Assembly (NCBI GenBank): GCA_900491605.1
Contig: UESW01004420.1
Span: forward strand, 421,786-485,785
From: Calamus simplicifolius
Lineage: Eukaryota > Streptophyta > Magnoliopsida > Arecales > Arecaceae
Length of the DNA: 64,000 nucleotides
Reading direction: 5' to 3'
The notes under the pieces: generated by a model
Databases searched by the model: none
What the model was told of the DNA's origin: nothing
Seen by the model: the letters and a program-made list of their open reading frames with translations, nothing else
Made by a program: the position numbers and the translations under genes
In this document: piece by piece, positions 47,366 through 60,499 of the stretch
Numbering within the stretch: the stretch's first letter is position 1
How the letters are laid out: the number at the start of each line of letters is the position of its first letter

Positions 47366-49604
47366 TTAGGAAAGGAGTGGGAGAAGTTTTTTGAATGAAC
47401 TTGCAATTTTAGATAGAGGGCCTGAATTTCAAATCCCCCTAATATATGACTCAAATTCTAAGTGCAATCAAAATGAGATTTTAATTCCATTCAAATAAAC
47501 ACTTACAAACAAAATTCTTAATTTTTATTTCGTTTCCATGAATGAAACATTGCAAGATTTATGTGTAATAATTGGAGTGTATATATATGGAATGGTGATT
47601 GCACAATGTTTGGTTGGAAGCAAATTTGAGTCTAAGAAAAATTATCATGTTTTAAAAAAAATATTATGAAATAACTAATGTTTTTAGAAACCTCCAAAAA
47701 AAATACACACAATTTAGAAAAACAAGTAGTGCTTTGATATTTTTAGTTATTCTAAATAGTAAAGTTATTAAAATTTATCAAAGGGGAAAAGAAATGGTTA
47801 TTCTTAAATTCTAATGCTTAACCATGTTGTTGCTTAAAGTAAATGATTAGATGTAGTTATGATTATTGCTAGAAGATAATTAAACTAACTAATAGGGTGG
47901 TTTAATTGAGATCATAATTGCTACTAAACAAGAAGATCATCATCCTGGTGCTTTAAAACAATCCATTATCAACTATTGTAGCCATCAATAATTTTAAACT
48001 TTTAGCATCAGCGAAGCAAATTGTTGCTAGTCCATCACTAAAAACTTTAGTTAGTAATCAAACTATATGTAATGATTCTACTCATTGTTACTAAAAGTTT
48101 CATGAATGATTTATGGGGGTTTTAGATTTTATTGCAGTCACTAATTATTTTACCAATTGAATGTAGAATAGAGAAACCTCTACTCTCTTTAAAAGTTAAA
48201 AAAAATTAAAAAGAAAAAATTGATACATGCCATGTTATCGGACCATGATCATATTTTATGGTTTTTTCACCATAGAACTATTCCTAATCATTATTTTGGT
48301 AAATCATTAACAAATCCTTAATTTTTTAAATAGTAGCATACAATCCGATAATCATTAACTAACAAATTTGTTAACATCTTTTCTTTCTTTTTTTTTTTCA
48401 TTTATATATTATATTTTTGTGCACCCATTATTTGTTTTTTCTTAGTATAATTTGATAATCATTAATAAACTTGATAATCATTAAGTACTTTAACGATAGG
48501 CTTCTTGTAAAAATTGTAATAAACTTATAGTTGGTCAAAGAGTCCTACTTTTTTTTTTTTCTTCTTTCCCTTTTTATGGATTATTCTATATAAAATTTCT
48601 AACAAATCCATTGTTAGTCCAAAAAGCAAAAGCTTTTCTCTTTTATTTCTTTTATATGTTATTATTTTTAAATCCTTTTAATCTTGACTAATGTAATTTG
48701 TCATTGTAGAAATTTTTTTGACAAACCCGCTAATAACCAATTAGTCCTAAAATTTTTCTTTTCTTTTTCTATTTGTGTATTATTCCTTCCAAATTTATTG
48801 AATCTTTTCTTAATAACATTGTATAATCTAACAATCATTTATAAATCATTCCTTGGTAGTAGGCTCCTTATAAGATTCTTAACAAGCCTGTTGTTAAATT
48901 CGAAGAGTCTAGAATTTTTTCTTTACTATTTTTTTGGCATATTATTCCTTTCCAAATTATTATGAAGCATAGTTATTAAAACCAAATTTGATATTAACTT
49001 AATCGAGGGACTCGATGTTTGGATCTATAATTCAATAATCTAATCAGGGGATTAATGGTGGAACTAAAGGAATAATTAAAATAAAAAAACACAATCCATC
49101 ATGACAAATAAAGTTAATTTCTTTGTAAAATTAAACTGATTTGATAGTTTTAAATTTTAAATCCTTAAAATTAAGTTATTTAATCTACAATAAAATATAA
49201 GTCTATATTAATACTTGAAATTAATCTTAAATTTTTGAAAATTATAATACTAATTCATTAGTATGATAAAAATATAACAAAGATACAAAACTATTCATAA
49301 TTTCATGTGCATAAGGTTATAGATATAATCTTTTGAGGTTAGAGAGATGAGAGACAGAATGAGAGATTTAAGTTTAAAAGATAAAAAGTTCTTAGAAAGT
49401 AATACTAGTGTTTCAATTATATTTGTTAAAAATGATTTTATAGGGCACAAAAAAATCAATTTGTTATGGATCACCACGTCTATAAAATACTAGTCAATTT
49501 ATTTGATTTTGACTGATTAATTATATAACTGATGTAAAAAATATCAGTTGGTTTGGCTTGATTTTGATAACTATACCATAAAAAGATTATCAAACAAATT
49601 ATTT

Positions 49605-49661
<57 letters not shown>

Positions 49662-52600
49662 CACATGACGTTTAGTTCTCTTTTTTCACTAGAATGAGAA
49701 AGCTCAATTTTTGTGTTTGATAACTAATTCTAATTAAACTAGCTAAGAGATGAAACTACAATCTGTCCTTCTTCCTTTGTCTTTTTTACAAGTTATTTCT
49801 TTCTAGGCTGAGTCTTTCCTGAACTATAGCATATAATCTAATAATTATTAATAAAATATTGAACAAATCCAGTATTAATTAGTTGAAGCGTCCCAAATTT
49901 CTTTTTTTTTACATTATTTATCATTATATCTTTAAATCTTTCTTAGCAATATAATACAATATGATGAGTTAACAATAATATCTATCCAAACTTTTCTTTC
50001 TTTTTTAGTTTATGCATTATTTGTTTCCATATAACCATGAAGATGTCAAAGAGAATTAGTTTTATTCCTAATCATAAGTGCATTTTTTTGCATATGATAT
50101 TCACTTCTCTTTTTTTTTTTCACTTCTCTTTCTCTTTTCTTCCCTTTTTAATGTACAATAAAAAGTAGAACACTTTACTTCTAACTCTAAATTAGCTTTT
50201 AAAAAACTATAATTTTGTCCTTCTCATGACCACCTTGCTTATATTGATCAAATATATTTATTTTATTTTTTAAAAATTATTTTGCCAGCTTTGTTTTTAA
50301 AATATGACATCAAAGTCTACATCCTTTTTCTTCTTTTACAAGTCTATCAAAATGAGATAAAAAGAAAAATGATTCCATCTTTCTTCTTTCTTAGCATTAT
50401 ATATGTGTACCTAGAATTACTTAAAGTGAATTCTCTATGTCTATTTAGCCTTTTTCACGTCTTTTAATAAATAAAATAAAATAAAATAAAACATAACTTT
50501 CTTCCTTCTTATGAGTAGGTTTGTTTTTCTCAATTAGCACTCAGTTTAATTTTTAAATTTAAAATTAAAAGAAGATTGCTTTTATGTGCGTGATTCTTTA
50601 CCTTTACATTAGTAGTATTGAATATCATAGAATGATTTATCAAAAATTAAATACTAACTTTAATTTATCAAAATATGTAGCGTTGACCAATACATGTGAA
50701 AAAAAAATTAAAAAATAGAGCATAGGATATTAAAACAAGCATCTTTAACATTACCTGCATTTTATTTGATTTTCTAACTCATCTAGACCTTAGCAACATT
50801 TGTAACAAATTTAAATTATATTTATACACATACGTACGACAACTCGAGGTCTTTACATATATGTCGTAGTTTCATAAAAATTTAACCTTTGATTATTCAG
50901 TTAATTCCTTGACTTTAGGCTCCTTATAAAATTTTTAGCAAATTTTCTATAACCGAAGAGTTTCAAAAAATTTTCTTACTTTTTTGCTCTTTCTACGCGT
51001 TGTTTCTTTTTTGAAACCTTTTAATAAGATAATCATTAATCTCTCTCTACGAGAAAAATCCCTTTAGAGATTCCTCTCTTTAAACTTTTTAATAGTGGTA
51101 ATGGCTTAATTAGGAATCAGATATTTTGTATGAAAATATTCTAATAGTTACTTCCTTGCAAGCTAGTAATCCCAAGATTATCTAGAAACTCTTAGAATAT
51201 ATTAAGATCATTAAAAGCAACTAAATAAAACATTAAACCTAATGAAAACTACATTGCAAAATTTTATATCAATATTTTATTTTAAAAAAGTAGATAAGTC
51301 TGCAATTCAAATTTAAAATTAAACATCAACGATCTAACTCAGAGTATATTCTAATTAGCTTATGAAGTATGGTAAGGGTGTCGCATTATAAGAAAAAAAT
51401 CGTAATACCTCAAAAAATAGTTTCATTGAAAAAGAAAAGGTTGAAATGATTTTAACTTAAATTCATCTACTATTAATTTTTTTTCTAATTAAATTTTTAA
51501 GATCATATGAATATAATTATAGTTCATTAGAAAATTAATTGTACTAGTAGACAGATTCGAGGCACTACATACCCATTAATCTTTTATTATCTTAAAAACA
51601 AAACTAATTCATATTTTATAGCTGAACCACCAAATCAATATAAGGAGGAAGGCGCATTAATAAGGACTTCTTATTTTGGGGAGGAATTTACTAAAGCTTC
51701 TCATTGGATAGTTGGGATGGAATAAACTTGGAAATTCAAAACACAAGGGATATAAAAGGACTTAGCTTTCTTAACAATCTACCTGTTTTTATTATGGCAT
51801 GCATTTTCTCTGTTGCCCTACATTTTAAATAAAATTACTAGTAGATTTATTTATTTATTTATTTTGTATTTTTATAATTTTCTTGAGTTCTTTAAAAACT
51901 AATTTGTTCAGCAAAAACCATATTTGTATCACCTTATTATTGTTGCTGTATTTTAAATCAATTTTTGGAAAATTTAGTATTAGATTAACATAATTAGGAT
52001 CGAAGCATATAAAATCTGCTCAAGAAATTCTATGGGGCTTTGTACATGAGCAAATTTAAATATTCATTATCTGGATTTCTATTTGCTATTTATTAATCTT
52101 TTATCATCCTAAAGGAGAAAAACTTGGTAAATAATATATAGCTGGACCACTGAAGCAGAATTGGAGAAATGATTCACCGAGGCAGCAGGAATTCAACGAA
52201 TTGTTCACTGAGCGAGAACTTTCGCACCTTTTGCCTTTTGGCATCTTACCACCACCCACCGTGCATTGCTCTCCGTGAGAGGATATGCGCTCCTTGTGCT
52301 TGCGAGGTCATTGCCTTCATCTATAAAGTTTCTCATATGGTATTCTTCAAACAATAGCATGCTACAGTGATTAGACATATCTATAGAAAAGTTAATGCAG
52401 CGGTCGATTAGATTACTTTTTACGATTTATTATTTGGTCAGTAAAAATGGCATGCTGGTATTTTTGTTCTATAATTTTTTATCAAATTTTATGTTATGAT
52501 TTTTAGATTTAACTTGCGCCAGAATGATGTGATCGTTTGCTTGTAATTAAAAAAAAAAAAAACAATAGCACCAATCTCAATCTATGTGCCATTGCCATGA

Positions 52601-53090
52601 AAGGATCCATCAACTTCTTGGGACAACAGCGGTAATAACTACGTACCACTGCTTACTTGGTCTAGATGCTTGTTTGTTGGCAGTTAGAACCAATTACAGC
52701 TGCTCTTCATTATATCCGATTTAAGATTGTATTTTCTGGAAGATAGATAGATGTTAATTTTTTTTTAAAAATCTCTTTCTTTAATTTAGTTTTTCTATTT
52801 ACTTTTATTCTGTTTCATTTTAATATGTTTTTAAATTGAATGAGAAGAGGGAGGCAAGATTGGTCTTGGGGCAGAGGGGGCAATAAAGGGACTTGGGAGA
52901 ATGAAATCCCGAGTTTGACCGGACACGGAATTTTAGATATCGAGGAGAAGTTTTTTTTTTTAAAAAAAAAATTCATCTTTGGTAATTAAACTATATTTTT
53001 TTTCTTTTGGTAAGTAAAGTAAGAAGCAAACAAAACCCCTTTAAACCCGTATTTAAAAACTAAATGCTTTCGTGCATCCCCTCGTACTCC
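45691..53090. other. AT-rich gene-poor interval before the receptor kinase gene
   Basis: No supported gene. A GC-rich island lies at about 46390-46770 with no recognised protein. Simple repeats are (GA)n at about 47329-47359, (TA)n at about 49613-49660, (AATAA)n near 50470 and (ATTT)n near 51846. A degenerate tandem family occupies much of 48330-51040 (separate entry). Confidence 0.4.
48330..51040. repeat. Degenerate AT-rich repeat family
   Basis: Diverged copies of one pattern recur. The pattern is TAATCATTAATAAA, then a segment like GGCTCCTTATAAAATT, then AACAAATC-ATTGTTAGT, a GAAGAGTC-like motif, a T-rich run and TGCATTATT. Clear copies begin near 48340, 48500, 48840, 49840 and 50880. The spacing is irregular, so it may be an old tandem array broken by insertions. 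Confidence 0.55.
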
Positions 53091-53139
53091 TTTTTCTTCC
53101 CCTTCCTCCCATTTTGAGACTGCTGAGTTCTCTGACCTT

Positions 53140-53175
53140 CTCCTCTCCCTCTCTCTCTCTCTCTCTCTCTCCCTC
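53140..53175. repeat. CT microsatellite in the receptor kinase leader
   Basis: A (CT)n run lies about 540 bp upstream of the coding start, within a pyrimidine-rich stretch typical of plant 5' leaders and core promoters. Confidence 0.7.
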
Positions 53176-53522
53176 CCCACCTCTTTCTTCATCCGGTCTC
53201 TGTGAGTCCGTTTCTTCCTCAAAACTTCTTGTTATCAGAAACCCTTTTTGGGAAGTTTAGAAGGCTCCCACGCCTCATCTCGTTCCAAAAATCACATTTT
53301 TTTTTTGGCCGCCCAGAGCTCTCAAAGGTCAGTTTTGGTTTCAAAGATGGAAGCTTTTCATCTGTTCCTCTTTAAAAATTCGATTTTTTGATCTTGGTTT
53401 ATTGGTTTTTATCCGTAGATTCTGATCTCTGGGGCAAACAATAAAGCTGAGCTTGGATTAAGATTTAATCTTGCTTCTTCAACCACGGCGATTCTGAGCC
53501 TATTCGATAAAGACTTTGATCA

Positions 53523-53614
53523 GTGAGTATACCATCGTTATCCTTGTTCTCGTCCTTTGATGCATCCTAATATTATCGGATTGTAATGAAAATTTCTAAT
53601 TTTGGAATCAACAG
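53523..53614 (+). other. Possible 5' UTR intron of the receptor kinase gene
   Basis: GATCA|GTGAGTAT at 53523 and ATCAACAG| at 53614 would remove 92 bp, 88 bp before the ATG. Inferred from splice-site quality only. Confidence 0.4.
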
Positions 53615-53702
53615 AGCCCTCTGTTTCCATTGGAGGCCTCCGAAATGTGAAAGGGCCTATTTTGTTCCCTTAGTCTGAGCTATTTCCCATCGAATTCAAG
53701 CT

Positions 53703-56700
53703 ATGGAAAGCGTCAGCTTGGCCTTTTTCGTCCTGCTATTGATGCTGTTGTCTGGTCCTCCTTCTTCCATGGCGGCGACCGACGAAGCCTCTGCTTTGAT
53801 ATCATTCAAGTTTTCGTCCGTCGAGCGCGATCCCAAAGGCTTCCTGCAGAACTGGATTACTAATAGCAGTGCCAGAAATCCGAATTCCGGCGCCCCTTGC
53901 TCGTGGACAGGTGTGGTTTGCTCGCCGGCCGACGGCCGGGTGCGGAGCCTGAACCTAAGCAACATGGGCCTAGTTGGTCGGCTTGGCATCGATGTGCTCA
54001 TGGCGTTGCCGAATCTCCGAGACGTCGACCTCCATGGAAATTCGTTCTCGGGCAATCTCTCTTACAGCAGAAGTGATTCCTCTCTCCCCTGCAGCTTCGA
54101 GACCGTGGACTTGTCGTCGAACAACTTCAGCGAATCCATTCCGGGGGACTTTCTGGCCTCTTGCCCGCGCTTGGTCTCGCTCAACCTGTCGAGAAATTCG
54201 ATCCCTGGCAGCATTTTTCCATTCGGGTCTTCAATTCAAGAGCTCGATTTGTCCCGCAACCGGATATCGGACCACGGACTGTTGAACTCCGGGCGTTCAA
54301 GCTGCAAAAATTTAAGCTATCTCAACTTGTCCGACAACAAGCTCGCCGGGCGTCTGAGCGGCATGCCGTCATGCACTAATCTCACGGTCCTTGACCTCTC
54401 ATACAATACCATCTCCGGTGAGATTCCGGCGGACTACATGTCAAAGTCGCCGGCCTCGCTGAAGCAATTAACCCTCTCCCACAATAACCTCTCTGGTGAA
54501 TTCTCAAGCTTCAACTTTGGGAGCTGCGGTGGGCTCACGGTGCTGGACTTGTCCTACAGTGGCCTAAATGGCAGCGGGCTGCCGCCGAGCTTGGCCAATT
54601 GCCGGCAGCTCGAGAGTCTCGATCTCTCGGGCATTGCTTTTGTGAATGAAATCCCGGCATTCTGGCAGAACTTCACCAGTCTGAAACACCTCTCTCTGTG
54701 CAACAATGGTTTTACAGGCCAAATCCCAGCAGAACTTGGCCGGACATGCGGAACTATCGTCGAGCTCCACCTTTCCGGGAACAAGCTCACCGGTGGGCTA
54801 CCGCCGACCTTCGTCTCTTGCTCTTCTCTCCAGATACTAGACCTCGCCAAAAACCAGCTCTCCGGTGATTTTGTCGAGCAAGTGATCAGTACTCTGCCTT
54901 CTCTGAAGCATCTCCACCTTGCCTTCAACAACATCACTGGTCGGGTGCCATTGCTGGCACTGACCAACTGTACACTGCTCAAAGAGTTCGATCTTGGCTC
55001 GAATGAGCTCGCCGGCGATATCGAAATCCCAGCTGGCTTCTGTTCTTCTCTCCCTTCTCTCCAGAGGATCCTGCTGCCCAACAATTTCTTGAGAGGATCA
55101 GTGCCATCGGCGCTGGGAAACTGTACTAATCTCTCGACCATCGACCTGAGCTTCAATTTCTTGAGTGGCCCGATTCCTTCGGAAATCTGGTCGCTTCCCA
55201 AGCTCTCGGATTTGGTCATCTGGGCTAACAATCTCTCCGGCGAGATACCTCAAGACATCTGTTCAAATAGTGCGAGCTTGGAGACGCTAATCCTCAGCTA
55301 CAACATCATCACTGGGAGCATCCCTTCATCTTTCTCCAAGTGTGTGAATCTTATATGGGTGTCATTTTCCGGTAATAACCTCGTCGGGAACATCCCCAGT
55401 GGCATCGGCAACCTCCAGAACCTGGCGATCCTCCAATTAGGCGACAACTCGCTCTCTGGAGAGATACCGCCGGACCTCGGCAGCTGCCGGAATCTCATAT
55501 GGCTCGACCTCAACAGCAATCACCTTACTGGCGCCATTCCTCCCGCCCTCGCCTCACAAGCAGGGCTTATAATCCCTGGCATTGTCTCCGGGAAAAACTT
55601 TGCATTCTTGAGGAACGAGGGTGGGAACATTTGCCCGGGCGCCGGCGTGCTGTTCGAGTTCGAAAGCATCCGGCCTGAGAGGCTTGCAAACTTCACGCTG
55701 GTGCATTCCTGCTCCTCTACGAGAATATACACCGGAACAACGGTCTACACCTTCATGAGCAACGGAAGCATGATCTACCTCGACCTCTCCTACAATTTGC
55801 TCTCAGGGACGATACCGGCGAACTTCGGAACCATGGATTACCTCCAAGTTCTGAACTTGGGGCACAACAGGCTCACGGGGACGATACCGGAGAGCTTCGG
55901 AGGACTGAGAATGATCGGAGTCCTTGATCTTTCGCACAACTATCTCAGCGGTTACATCCCCGGGGCGCTCGGCACGCTGTCATTCCTCAGTGACATGGAT
56001 GTCTCCAACAACAATCTCACCGGCCCGATCCCAACGTCGGGGCAGCTCACAACATTCCCGGCATCACGGTATGAGAACAATTCCGGCCTCTGTGGGGTCC
56101 CTCTGGCCCCTTGTGGGGCTGACAGTGATGGCCGTGGTTCCCATTCCTATACGCGTGGCCGGAGGCATTTTTCGGGCGGCAGTTTGCTGATTGGTATTGC
56201 CATGTCTCTGCTCATCCTCATGTCACTCATACTGGCTCTGTACAAAATGAAGCGCCACGAAAACGCCAAGGAGCCGGGAGGTGCCTATGTCGAAAGCCTC
56301 CCGACCTCCGGCACCGCAAGCTGGAAGCTTTCGGGTGTTCTCGAGCCTCTCAGCATCAACGTTGCCACCTTTGAGAAGCCTCTACGGAAGCTGACATTTG
56401 CCCACCTCCTTGAGGCCACCAATGGCTTCAGTGCTGATAGCTTGATTGGGTCTGGCGGGTTTGGAGAGGTGTACAAGGCTCGACTCAAGGATGGGAGCGT
56501 CGTTGCGATCAAGAAGCTGATCCATGTCACGGGCCAGGGGGACCGGGAATTCATGGCTGAAATGGAGACTATCGGAAAGATCAAGCACCGGAACCTTGTG
56601 CCCCTGCTGGGCTACTGCAAGGTTGGCGACGAAAGGCTTCTAGTCTATGAGTACATGAAATTTGGAAGCTTAGACATGCTTCTTCATGAGAAGGCTAAGG

Positions 56701-57341
56701 GGGGTGCTGTGAAACTAGACTGGTCAGCAAGGAAGAAGATTGCGATCGGCTCAGCCCGGGGGCTCGCTTTCCTTCACCACAGCTGCATTCCTCACATCAT
56801 ACACAGAGACATGAAGTCCAGCAATGTTCTGTTGGATGAGAATTTGGAGGCTCGAGTGTCTGATTTTGGGATGGCGAGGCTTGTGAATGCTCTGGACTCC
56901 CACCTCAGTGTGAGCACGCTTGCTGGAACACCAGGCTATGTGCCCCCTGAGTATTACCAGAGCTTCCGATGCACGACGAAGGGTGATGTCTATAGCTATG
57001 GAGTTGTGCTCTTGGAGCTCCTATCAGGGAGGAAGCCAATCGACCCATTGGAGTTTGGCGACAACAACCTTGTCGGTTGGGCGAAGCAGATGGTGAAGGA
57101 GAACAGGAGGAGTGAGATCTTTGACCCTGAATTCCTGGGGAAGAAGTCGGGGGAGGCTGAGCTACACCAGTATCTAAAGATTGCTTGTGAGTGCTTGGAT
57201 GACCGGCCGTTCCGGAGGCCAAATATGATTCAGGTGATGGCAATGTTCAAAGAGCTTCAGATCGACTCCGAGAGTGATTACCTTGATGGATTTTCTATTG
57301 AGAGAACCATCATCGATGAATCAAGAGAGCATGCACCTTAA
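53703..57341 (+). CDS. BRI1-like LRR receptor-like kinase (BRL1/BRL3 type)
   Basis: An uninterrupted 1212-codon frame without introns. Signal peptide about 1-24; N-terminal LRR cap with paired Cys (66, 73); then more than 20 leucine-rich repeats. An island domain of about 65 residues (about 625-690, NEGGNICPGAGVLFEFE) is followed by four repeats and a second Cys pair (about 798, 805). Membrane helix about 828-850. The kinase has a glycine loop IGSGGFGEVYKA (915), VAIKK with Lys937, HRDMKSSN (catalytic Asp1036), DFG (1054) and PPEYY. It is an RD kinase with all key residues. The island between LRRs marks the BRI1 family that binds brassinosteroids at the plasma membrane and pairs with SERK co-receptors (family knowledge). 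Length, kinase and tail favour BRL1/BRL3 over BRI1. Confidence 0.96.
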   Translation: MESVSLAFFVLLLMLLSGPPSSMAATDEASALISFKFSSVERDPKGFLQNWITNSSARNPNSGAPCSWTGVVCSPADGRVRSLNLSNMGLVGRLGIDVLMALPNLRDVDLHGNSFSGNLSYSRSDSSLPCSFETVDLSSNNFSESIPGDFLASCPRLVSLNLSRNSIPGSIFPFGSSIQELDLSRNRISDHGLLNSGRSSCKNLSYLNLSDNKLAGRLSGMPSCTNLTVLDLSYNTISGEIPADYMSKSPASLKQLTLSHNNLSGEFSSFNFGSCGGLTVLDLSYSGLNGSGLPPSLANCRQLESLDLSGIAFVNEIPAFWQNFTSLKHLSLCNNGFTGQIPAELGRTCGTIVELHLSGNKLTGGLPPTFVSCSSLQILDLAKNQLSGDFVEQVISTLPSLKHLHLAFNNITGRVPLLALTNCTLLKEFDLGSNELAGDIEIPAGFCSSLPSLQRILLPNNFLRGSVPSALGNCTNLSTIDLSFNFLSGPIPSEIWSLPKLSDLVIWANNLSGEIPQDICSNSASLETLILSYNIITGSIPSSFSKCVNLIWVSFSGNNLVGNIPSGIGNLQNLAILQLGDNSLSGEIPPDLGSCRNLIWLDLNSNHLTGAIPPALASQAGLIIPGIVSGKNFAFLRNEGGNICPGAGVLFEFESIRPERLANFTLVHSCSSTRIYTGTTVYTFMSNGSMIYLDLSYNLLSGTIPANFGTMDYLQVLNLGHNRLTGTIPESFGGLRMIGVLDLSHNYLSGYIPGALGTLSFLSDMDVSNNNLTGPIPTSGQLTTFPASRYENNSGLCGVPLAPCGADSDGRGSHSYTRGRRHFSGGSLLIGIAMSLLILMSLILALYKMKRHENAKEPGGAYVESLPTSGTASWKLSGVLEPLSINVATFEKPLRKLTFAHLLEATNGFSADSLIGSGGFGEVYKARLKDGSVVAIKKLIHVTGQGDREFMAEMETIGKIKHRNLVPLLGYCKVGDERLLVYEYMKFGSLDMLLHEKAKGGAVKLDWSARKKIAIGSARGLAFLHHSCIPHIIHRDMKSSNVLLDENLEARVSDFGMARLVNALDSHLSVSTLAGTPGYVPPEYYQSFRCTTKGDVYSYGVVLLELLSGRKPIDPLEFGDNNLVGWAKQMVKENRRSEIFDPEFLGKKSGEAELHQYLKIACECLDDRPFRRPNMIQVMAMFKELQIDSESDYLDGFSIERTIIDESREHAP

Positions 57342-58347
57342 ATCTGCATGGAAGTCACAGTGCTGTCATAAATTTTTGTTGTATTTGAATGGCAAGTGTT
57401 GGTTGGCTGCCATTTCAAAGGAATTTAGTTAGATTTTGAGCATCCGATTACAGCATTTTGCTTACTGTAAATAGCACAAGAATGTTTAGGAGATAGGCAA
57501 GTTTGTAGATTAAATCAGAGAAAATCCTTTGTTGTTGTTCAATGGGAGAGAAGGGAAGGGAAGAAAAAAGGGTATCTTTGATTACTTCACAGTCCCATGT
57601 ACACTTTTCTTTTCTTCTTTCATACGTTGCATCACAGTTTTCTGTGGCTTATATATTCGTCTTGTTCATTATATGTGTGTTTGTGATGAGTTTCCTGAAT
57701 AAGGATTCATTTAAGACATAATTTGGCCATGCGTTTTTTCCTCTCTTTTTTCCCCTGAAAAATATGATGAAAGTTGCTCGCATGGGCAACCGAGTTGAAA
57801 CATTTGAAACATCTCTGTTTTGTTATTTCTTTGAATAACAAGGATGACTCTAGCTTAAATAATGTAGGAAGTAGTCAAATCAAATCTTAGACTTTATGTT
57901 AACATAACCAAGCATTTTTCCTGACTTTCTCTTCATGTTGTTAATTTGTTCCTTAAAAAATTTTAGTGGATTTGGAGGTTCCTTTAAATCTGTGAGATTA
58001 GAATATTTACTTCGATTTTCCTCTGAACTCTTTTAGGGACCCATTTGAATTGAAGGTTTAAACAAGCTCTTTAAGCTGATACCTCTTCTCTTTTTGAGCT
58101 AAGAAATTAACTAATGACAACGTAGAGCCCTGTTAATTTATACGGCAAAGTATAGTTTGTTGTTTTCCATGGCCTTGGGAAGAACACGTTTTTGGTTTTC
58201 AGAAAGAACTGATCAAAATGTGGAACACGAATATCTTCAGAATTAAAACACTACTTTTTTATTGCCAAGTTGCAGCATTATATTAAGGTTTTCTTCTTAT
58301 TCTAGAGAGCAAGTAGATACGGCAATCATTATATATGTACCAACTGT
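57342..58347. other. Receptor kinase 3' UTR and intergenic DNA
   Basis: The 3' untranslated region probably occupies the first few hundred bases. No further gene is seen before the LTR-like sequence at 58348. Confidence 0.4.
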
Positions 58348-59580
58348 TGGGGAGCGCGGAATACCCCCAAGATCACGGTTATACGTATATGAGTAATACA
58401 AAAAACTTTTACCGTTCTAATCTATGAGTATAAGATCATACCTTCAGATTTGAACTTTGGAACACTTTGATTCGATTGCTCGACCTCAACCTTTTAGCCT
58501 TCCGCCGTATTCCCAAAATACCTTCCTTCTCTCACAAGATGATGGGATCTCTCGGCCGACCTAGGGTTTCTTGTTTTTCTTTTTCCTCAAAAACGTTAAC
58601 CCTAGCAACCAACCGAGAGGGTATTTATAGGGCTACAACAGGGACCAATAGGCAAATATGAAAAGGACTTCCACGTAATTAAATCTCCCAATCCTACCCC
58701 GGGTTAGGATTCAATTACGTAAATTACAATTCATTCCACTAAAGAATTATAATGTACTCCTAATCATATTCGAATTTATATTTTCGAGCCTTAACATTAA
58801 ATACTTATTATCTCCCCACGTTAAGATTACAGATATCCACCAATTAAATTTAATTACTGATAATATAATTTAATTGGCTGTTATTATCCTTGAGACTTAT
58901 CCACTTAACTTATTTGATGTATCGGATTCAAAATCCACTTGCAAGATTTGATACAATCAAAACTTATAAGCTTTCTCAAGGGGATATCATCAATCCAAAT
59001 TAACAGGACGTGGAATTCCTTCAACTATTAATATTCACCATATATATAATGTTATTGCCCAACCCACTGAGTTTATTGACTCATATAGAATCTCACTTTA
59101 TGTGTAATCAAAGCAATAATCACTACATACACGTGTCTAAAATAGAATTCAGATTAAGAGCATAAGTAATCATAATATTCATGAGTTTTAAATTATTTTA
59201 TAAAGTCAGTATAAAATAATTAACTCAACTGGGTCCTGTTCAATACACACAAAGTGTACTAGCACAAATAGTTAGAATAAATCATTCCCTGTAGTCAAGA
59301 CAGACCTACTAAAAATTTGTGCTATAGTTCTACTGATGGTGTGTCCAATTCCATCTAAAACTGTGAACAATAAACTTGTATTCCAAAAGAACCGATGATC
59401 TAGTCTTCTGTGTGTAAGCCGTACTCTACACACTAGATCAAATACTCTTTGTAAATACTAGACACATGCACATATATAGTAAATGGACACACATTATTCA
59501 AAATGAATTCTCATTAAAATACAAAGACATAACATAAAGCATATCTTTTAGTCTATATCTCTATCAATCATGTTAAAAAT
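58348..59580 (-). mobile_element. LTR-retrotransposon fragment or solo LTR (probably copia-type)
   Basis: Read on the minus strand it ends ATTCCGCGCTCCCCAACA at 58348. Near 58625 it has CCCTATAAATACCCTCTCGG, a TATA box followed by a leader with AAACCCTAG. Long upstream parts resemble the 3' region of plant copia elements. A run of about 26 A at 59585-59610 borders the other side. No coding domain or target duplication was found, so the right limit is approximate. Confidence 0.5.
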
Positions 59581-59610
59581 TATCAAAAAAAAAAAAAAAA
59601 AAAAAAAAAG

Positions 59611-60499
59611 AAGCCCACCTGCTGGAAGCTCCCACATATTTCTTCTATTCTGTACCATTCCTTCTACAAGCTGACTAACAAGTCCATCTAATGCACGCAA
59701 CATTGATATAGTATTTCTTGGCGAAAAAAATGAATAATCTACCGACCACTTGATTCATAATCTACAGCCAAGTGTCATCAAACTAATAATTTTCAACGGC
59801 ATTATTGTCTATAGTAAACTTTGGACAAGGAAAGAGGGAGGGAAACGATCACCATCTGCTCCAAAGTCCATACATGGGGTAGTGAATAGTCTTATCAACA
59901 GGGGTTAGGTATTGGGTGACTAAGACGCCAGCATTGGCCATGAAGGTGGCTTTGCGCACGAGCGGCTCATGACACACACGCGAGGTCAGCATGATCGAGA
60001 GAGATCCAGCTTCGGAGCCAAACGATCGAGGCTATATCTTATGCTTGGGGCTGCAAGCTATTCTTGACAACGGAGGAGAGAATAGATTGGAAATGTGTGC
60101 ACGCTTTCGTGAGGTCATTTGTGGTGCTGGGGGGGACCTCAAAGTCTATGACCCTCCTCCTTCTAAGTGGCCCCTTCTTAGATAAAAAGACTCCATCCTT
60201 TTGAAAACGGGGTTTGGAGGAAACCACTCCAATGACAGCGAAATGATAAGGATTTGCCATCTCCTCAGATGGAGGGTTTTATTCGTTGATCTGCTTTCAT
60301 ATATAAACAAAACCCATGAAGCGTCATTATGATAAGTGGAAGGAAACCTCTGGTCAACGCCTTGGATTCTCTTGGCATGTATCCTTTGAGCAAGTCCTAA
60401 TACGGATCAAGTTTAGAGGTAAAAAGCTGGTGTCCCCTTTGCTTGAGAGAACCAGGTAAAAGTAAATTTTTATAACGCCTGTGGCCAGGTTACTCCAAG
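59611..60499. other. Intergenic DNA, no supported gene
   Basis: Short open frames occur at 59991-60185 (+) and 60039-60260 (-, MANPYHFAVIGVV). The minus frame has a TATATA-like motif upstream (near 60300). Neither resembles a known protein. Confidence 0.3.

Noticed and set aside
54554..55231. 225-codon minus-strand frame inside the receptor kinase
   Set aside because: Shadow of the intact LRR coding region on the other strand.
60039..60260. 73-codon minus-strand frame MANPYHFAVIGVV with a TATA-like motif upstream
   Set aside because: Too short and unrecognised; a shadow frame overlaps it. Mentioned only as part of the intergenic entry.
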